This document shows, piece after piece, positions 60,336 to 64,000 of a stretch of 64,000 nt of DNA; positions within the stretch are counted from its first letter, which is position 1, and every line of letters begins with the position of its first letter. A program made the position numbers and the translations under genes. Under the pieces are notes generated by a model. It was not told where the DNA came from, did no database searches, and was given only the letters and a program-made list of their open reading frames with translations. Source of the DNA: Homalodisca vitripennis (taxonomy: Eukaryota; Arthropoda; Insecta; Hemiptera; Cicadellidae); the NCBI RefSeq assembly GCF_021130785.1, contig NC_060208.1, positions 170,122,501 through 170,186,500 of the forward strand, written 5' to 3'.

Positions 60336-61055
60336 ATGGCGAACGTAACTTCAGAAGAAGCAAAAAGACTTGATCAAATATAAAAAAAAATTAATCAAAG
60401 AATTTAAAGAACAGATTAGAATTGATGAAAAATAACAAGAATTTCTTCAAAAAAATTAATCAACCTGTAACTTCTGCAATTAAAAATGTTGAAGGTAAAT
60501 TTGAAAATGTTTTAAAATCGAAATAAAAATATGATGGATTTGGTTCCAGTTGTACGACAATTTGCTGATATTTCGATTCCAGAATCTGAAGTAGAAGAAT
60601 TTGAATTACCAAAACTACCATCTTCTACACCATTTAGACCCCGAATCATTGAAGATTCTACAATAGTTGAACCAATAAGTCCTGGGACAACGGATATAAT
60701 AATTGGTGAAATTGGTAAAAAATTCCTTCCTAGAGCAAAAGATAATAAATTTGGTTTGTATTGGGATGTATTGTATTGGGACCAGGGACAAAGCTTGATC
60801 AAAGACTAAAAAGAGGAGATCCTGGTGTGAATAAATTAGATCAAGCTGCAATGGAGCACGATATTTTTTATGCAAAAACATAGAGACACAAATTCTAGGC
60901 ATATTGCAGATAAAAATCTGCAAGATAAAGCAATGGATAGATTTTTATCAAAAGATGCTAGTTTAGGTGAAAGATTTGTTGCACTTCCAACAGCTGGAGC
61001 AATGTTTTTAAAAAGAAAACTAGGAATGGGAATCGAAGAGAACTTGAAATTTTAA
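60336..61055 (+). pseudogene. Minor-capsid-type protein with phospholipase A2 domain, frameshifted
   Basis: Starts at AATTAAATGG with MANVTSEEAKRLDQ. A charged N-terminus is followed by a proline/acidic middle (FELPKLPSSTPFRPRIIE, 60600-60660), then a PLA2-like end: GPG-type loop (DQGQSLIKD in one frame; LGPGTKLDQ-like in another), KLDQAAMEHDIFY with the catalytic His-Asp pair (60835-60870), RHIADKNLQDKAMDRFLS and a C-terminus resembling minor-capsid proteins. A PLA2 of this type is known from the N-terminus of parvovirus VP1, where it opens endosomes, and occurs in Polintons. At least four frame breaks (60380, 60525, 60770, 60880). Function in this dead copy is not expected. Confidence 0.75.
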
Positions 61056-61063
61056 CTATATAA

Positions 61064-61526
61064 ATGGAGGTGAACGTAAATTTCAGTTAAACTCAGAAAT
61101 AAAAAATAAAATCCGCTTTTAAGAAGAAAATACCTGTTAGTATTCAATTTAAAATAGATCAGCTAAAAAATGGCAAAGATAAGATATTTTTAACAAATAG
61201 ACAATACAATAAACTCGAAAAACACAAGAAAAACGATAAAGGCGTCAGAATAGAATTTTCTTATAATCAGTTGAAAGAACTTAAAAATGGTGGACTTTTG
61301 AAAGATTTATAAGATTTGGGAGAAAATATTCCAGTTGTTAAAAAATATTGTTCCTTATGTTCGTAAAGCTGCTCCAATCGTTAAAAAAGACGTGATTCCT
61401 ATTGTTCGAAACATTTTAAATTGGTTAGATAAAGAGTTGGAAGATGTTACAGGATCTGGATTAGATGAAAAAACTTTGAATTACGTGAAATCAAACATTA
61501 AAAAAAATTTGAAATCAAACCTTTAA
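61064..61526 (+). pseudogene. Small basic core/minor-capsid-type protein with hydrophobic segment, frameshifted
   Basis: Starts at ATATAAATGGAGG. After an early stop the frame gives VSIQFKIDQLKNGKDKIFLT, YNKLEKHKKNDKGVRIEFSY and NQLKELKNGG, then VPYVRKAAPIVKKDVIPIVR, LNWLDKELEDVTGSGLDEK. I recall the KKxxKGVRIxxSxxQLxxxxxGG block, a hydrophobic stretch and a GSGL tail from Polinton proteins compared with adenovirus core/minor proteins; GSGL may be a protease recognition site. Breaks near 61095 and 61310. Ends 11 bases inside the protease frame. Confidence 0.65.
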
Positions 61527-62727
61527 CATTCGGGGAGTTGGAATAAATCTGCAAAAATATTAAACATTTTAGAGGAATCTTCATGAGAGATACATTACCT
61601 GAAAAAGTTAAGAAATTTGAGTGTGGAATTGTGAATTTAGACTCGATAATGGGAAGTGGAACGCATTGGGTTTGTTATTATAAAAATTATAAGAATGCAT
61701 GTTATTTTGATTCGTATGGAAGAATTGAGGACAAACCACCGAGAGAATTGATAAAATATTTGAAAAAATCAAACCTTTATTATAATGATTCTCAAATTCA
61801 AGACTATAAAGATCCCCCAATTTGTGGTCATTTATGTGTTTTTGTTTTGTGTACCATAGTTCTAATTCTTTATGCTGAATCGCGGTAGGAAGTAGGCTCC
61901 TGTTAACTAGACGCGGTGCGTGGACATTGTTTGTTTAGTTGAACCGGTAATCAGCTGATCGGTCTACGTTCCGACCCGGCAAGCCTGGAGAGGGTCAGAA
62001 GTAGTCAGTCGAGTCTTGAAGCACGACGAGAAGGTGTACCGGTCGAAGCTGAAGTTTTCTTCCTCTAACCCTATAGTTGGGATTTAGAGTAATTATTTAT
62101 CGCGTGTAAATTCAAGTTCAAGTATTCAAATTTTTAGTGCGTTTTATTTTGCGATCTGCCTCCGTAATCTTCAAAGTAGTAAGTCCCGTACCAGCGTATA
62201 GTTAATATCTTTTATTTTATAATACTGTAATTAAAATTTCTAAAGTTTCCCATCTTTCAGAGTCTGAAAATTTAATTCAATTTTTTGAAGTATTGTGAAT
62301 TAAATTTTGGTCATAAAGTAAATATCAAGTTTTGTGTTATATTAATTTTGAGTATTTTGAGAAGAGAACTTTTTATTTTGTTTTGTTAATTTAAACCATT
62401 TTTGGAGAAGTATACATTTTTAGTTTAATTTTAATTTTAATATCTTTTAATCAGACTCTTAATTAGATTTGTTCGATTGAGTGACATTTGAAGAAAATTG
62501 AATCAAAAGTTTGTAAACTTTGTAAACTTTTGGGTGAACTTAAATTTCGGAATAAAGCAAGTATTTCCGAAAAGTTGTTTAATTTATAAAGTATTTGCTC
62601 CATATAAATTTAAAATATATGTGCTATAAAAACGGTACATTTGAATGAGTTGACTGATGGTAAAGATTTTAAAGAAGTTGTTAACAAATTATTACTTAAT
62701 AAATATGGATTCGCAAAATATTTTTGA
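61515..62727 (+). pseudogene. PRO: Adenain-type cysteine protease split by a solo LTR
   Basis: The maturation protease of Polintons. Frame from about 61515 (FGELE, then a stop at 61544) through HFRGIFMRDTLP, the catalytic His in SGTHWVCYY (61650), the Asp in YFDSYGRI (61710) and the catalytic Cys block PPICGHLC (61815-61840). The frame is cut at VFVL by the LTR (61850-62639) and resumes in the same phase after it with ELTDGKDFKEVVNKLL, ending at a TGA (62725-62727). Discounting the insert the protein has a normal end for the family. The next gene starts at 62705 inside it. A stop near the N-terminus also damages the frame. Confidence 0.9.
61850..62639. mobile_element. Solo LTR inserted in the protease gene, TSD TTTG
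   Basis: 790 bases that begin TGTACC and end GGTACA (TG..CA with a 6-base inverted terminus), flanked by TTTG at 61846-61849 and 62640-62643. Interior composition differs sharply: a GC-moderate first third (61880-62060) and an AT-rich rest, with an AATAAAG at 62552. No coding frame. These are the marks of a solo LTR left by recombination between the two LTRs of a retrotransposon; a 4-base duplication fits Ty3/Gypsy or Bel-Pao types. Orientation is not certain. Confidence 0.88.
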
Positions 62728-63736
62728 CGTATTTGGTATACAAATTAAAACAGAAAGTAATCAAAATGTAGATAGTTTCAGAAATGAGTTTGATAACAAG
62801 TTTATCATTTTTTTTTATTACAAATTATTACAAAACCTTCCAGATTCAGATATGTTTGCTGTCGAGATTGAAGATTTTAAAACAGAATATGATAACAAAC
62901 TTGCAAATTTCATAAGTTCAAAAGAAGTTGCTGATAAAATAAAAACATTGAAAAAAAATTTAATGATGGTGTAGAAAAACTATTTACCAATTTAATGTCT
63001 CGTATCGAAAAAGCTGATAAAATTACTGAAGCGATCGAAGTTGAAAAGAATTATGTTAGTTTGGCTAATAAAAAAAGAATTTTCGGTGTTCGACCTGGTA
63101 TTGACAAACATGATGTTGTTATTAAAGAACAAATTTTAAAACCTCTAAAATTATCGGAAAACATCGATATTGTTGATTTACATGATCCGAATGTTGAAAA
63201 TGCCTTAGATTTTAAAGAAAAAAGACTTAGCAGCGTTAGTAAGGGAATTTATCCGTTTGATGTTATCGTAAAAGATCAATTCGAAGATCATATTAAAATG
63301 TTTAATGAACTAAAACAAAATTATGAGAATCATAAACAGCATGTTAAAGATTTTACAGCGGAAGTCTATGAAAAACTTGAAGAAAGAAGTAAAAGATCTA
63401 TAGAACATTGTGATGAAATTAATGCAAAATTAACAAACTATGAGGAAAATTTCAATCTATATAAAACCGATCTTTTAGGAAAAGTAACAAACTTTTTGGA
63501 AAATTTAAATACACGTTTCAAAGATTCTATTGATATAACTATTTGACGAAACCCTTGGAAAAACTGGTAAAGTTATTGAAAAAATAGTTGCTAATCATTC
63601 TTTACATCTTGATAAATTAAATAAACTAGAAGAAAACTTTAATAAATTTAAAGAAGATGTTAATAAAACTTTTGAAAATATTGGTAACAGATTTAATGAA
63701 TTATGCGGCTATTATGACAAAATTTCTCCTTTATAA
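62705..63736 (+). pseudogene. Coiled-coil fibre-like protein, two frameshifts
   Basis: Starts with MDSQNIFDVFG (second Met of the open frame; its ATG overlaps the protease end). N-terminal 100 residues are charged. After an A-run frameshift (about 62955) come two similar motifs: KKRIFGVRPGIDKHDVVIKE (63070-63130) and EKRLSSVSKGIYPFDVIVKD (63220-63280). A long predicted coiled coil follows (heptad-like, EVYEKLEERSKRSIEH .. YEENFNLYKTDLLG), broken at about 63540, then LNKLEENFNKFKEDVNKTFE and the end GYYDKISPL. The motifs match the pattern (K)RIxGVxxGxxxxDAVNxxQL of trimeric adhesin necks and phage fibres. I infer a trimeric fibre or spike. About 340 codons in all. Confidence 0.6.
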
Positions 63737-63754
63737 ATTACGCTCATATACTGT

Positions 63755-63872
63755 ATGAGATGTAAAGAAAAACTACAACACATGATATAAAATATTACGC
63801 AAATATCTTAAGAGAATATCTGGTAAATGTGCTGAATGTAACACTAAAAAGAGCCAATTTATAAAAACTTGA
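63755..63872 (+). pseudogene. Small zinc-ribbon protein (DUF5679-like), frameshifted
   Basis: CMRCKEK starts the frame; after a shift at about 63770 it reads RISGKCAECNTKKSQFIKT and stops. The CxxC..GKCxxCxxxKSxFI pattern equals the ribbon at the start of the integrase region (AAKCSKCKTNKSKFI), so the element has two such ribbons. About 40 residues. Confidence 0.7.
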
Positions 63873-63933
63873 TTTGAAATTTTTCTTAATAAATAGAGAT
63901 GGCGGGACATTACAGTGCTTTCAATTTTTTATA

Positions 63934-64000
63934 ATGCAACACGAAAGAGATTTGAAAAAAGAACATTGGGATGATATTTCTCAAAAATATGAATTATCCG
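63934..64000 (+). CDS. Start of a further gene, cut by the window edge
   Basis: ATG at 63934 reads MQHERDLKKEHWDDISQKYE then LS and runs off the edge. An upstream ATGG at 63899 opens another frame (MAGHYSAFNFL, then stop). WxxISxxYxLS resembles one unit of the W-x2-IS-x4-LS-x2-FIxxF repeat proteins of giant viruses and phages, but only half a unit is visible. Confidence 0.35.
   Translation, partial: MQHERDLKKEHWDDISQKYELS

Larger units (their letters stand above)
51990..64000 (+). mobile_element. Polinton/Maverick (adintovirus-like) element, right end outside the window
   Basis: The hallmark set is present: type B DNA polymerase, retroviral-type integrase, FtsK/HerA packaging ATPase, adenain-type cysteine protease and jelly-roll-type capsid protein, plus a PLA2-domain protein, a BRO gene, zinc ribbons and a fibre-like protein. 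Polintons replicate through the protein-primed polymerase and probably form virions. The left boundary is somewhere between 51912 and 52034 (not resolved; no 6-base target duplication can be tested). All long genes are broken by frameshifts or stops, and a solo LTR is nested inside. The coding strand is very A-rich (many AAA/GAA codons), unlike the mosaic flank to its left. Confidence 0.93.

Noticed and set aside
61880..62640. Host exon or unknown gene within the Polinton
   Set aside because: No coding frame; TG..CA ends with TTTG duplications and restored protease phase make a solo LTR the better reading.

Overview
The window reads as AT-rich non-coding DNA from an arthropod, most likely a hemipteran-like insect. 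This is an inference from the repeat and transposon families present, because no host gene could be identified with confidence. There are no bacterial-style operons, no rRNA and no CRISPR array. Almost everything recognisable is repetitive: microsatellites, tandem minisatellites, short dispersed repeats, decayed transposons and, at the right end, a large virus-like Polinton/Maverick element.

Layout. Positions 1-446 hold the N-terminal part of a decayed, probably transposon-borne gene on the minus strand. From 0.5 to 25 kb I see only dispersed repeats, (TA)n runs, a 158-bp duplication, a six-copy 134-bp tandem array (8.36-9.15 kb), a fold-back element (10.2 kb) and a ~95-bp degenerate tandem repeat (17.7 kb). 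From 25.3 to 27.2 kb there is a mariner fragment, a nine-copy 92-bp minisatellite with a three-unit higher-order pattern, and a four-copy 101-bp minisatellite. From 30.8 to 34.6 kb a decayed LINE (SGNH-like, endonuclease and reverse-transcriptase remnants) on the minus strand is interrupted by a complete but dead mariner-type element with a TA target duplication. Further RT scraps lie at 37.8 and 41.1 kb. A 1.46-kb element with 13-bp inverted ends and a Mutator-like transposase remnant occupies 42.6-44.07 kb. A tRNA-like sequence flanked by inverted repeats lies at 49.3 kb.

The last 12 kb is a Polinton (virus-like, self-synthesising transposon). It has a near-symmetrical ~310-bp palindrome at 52.3-52.6 kb from which two genes diverge, then protein-primed type B DNA polymerase, retroviral-type integrase, a double zinc-ribbon protein, a BRO gene with a second BRO scrap, a capsid-like protein, a packaging ATPase, a PLA2-bearing minor-capsid-type protein, a small basic core-type protein, an adenain-type protease, a coiled-coil fibre-like protein and a second zinc ribbon. 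Together these would replicate (polymerase), integrate (integrase), build (capsid proteins, protease) and fill (ATPase) a virion. The larger genes carry frameshifts or stops, so this copy is dead or mis-assembled; two small genes (52035-52313 and 57507-57878) are open. The protease is split by a 790-bp solo LTR with a 4-bp target duplication. Many genes start with a common TAAATGG context.

The most interesting signals are the palindrome (possibly a joined pair of Polinton ends), the solo LTR inside the protease, the shared TAAATGG start context, the fibre-like protein with two bacterial-adhesin-neck-like motifs, and the tRNA-like sequence bounded by inverted repeats.
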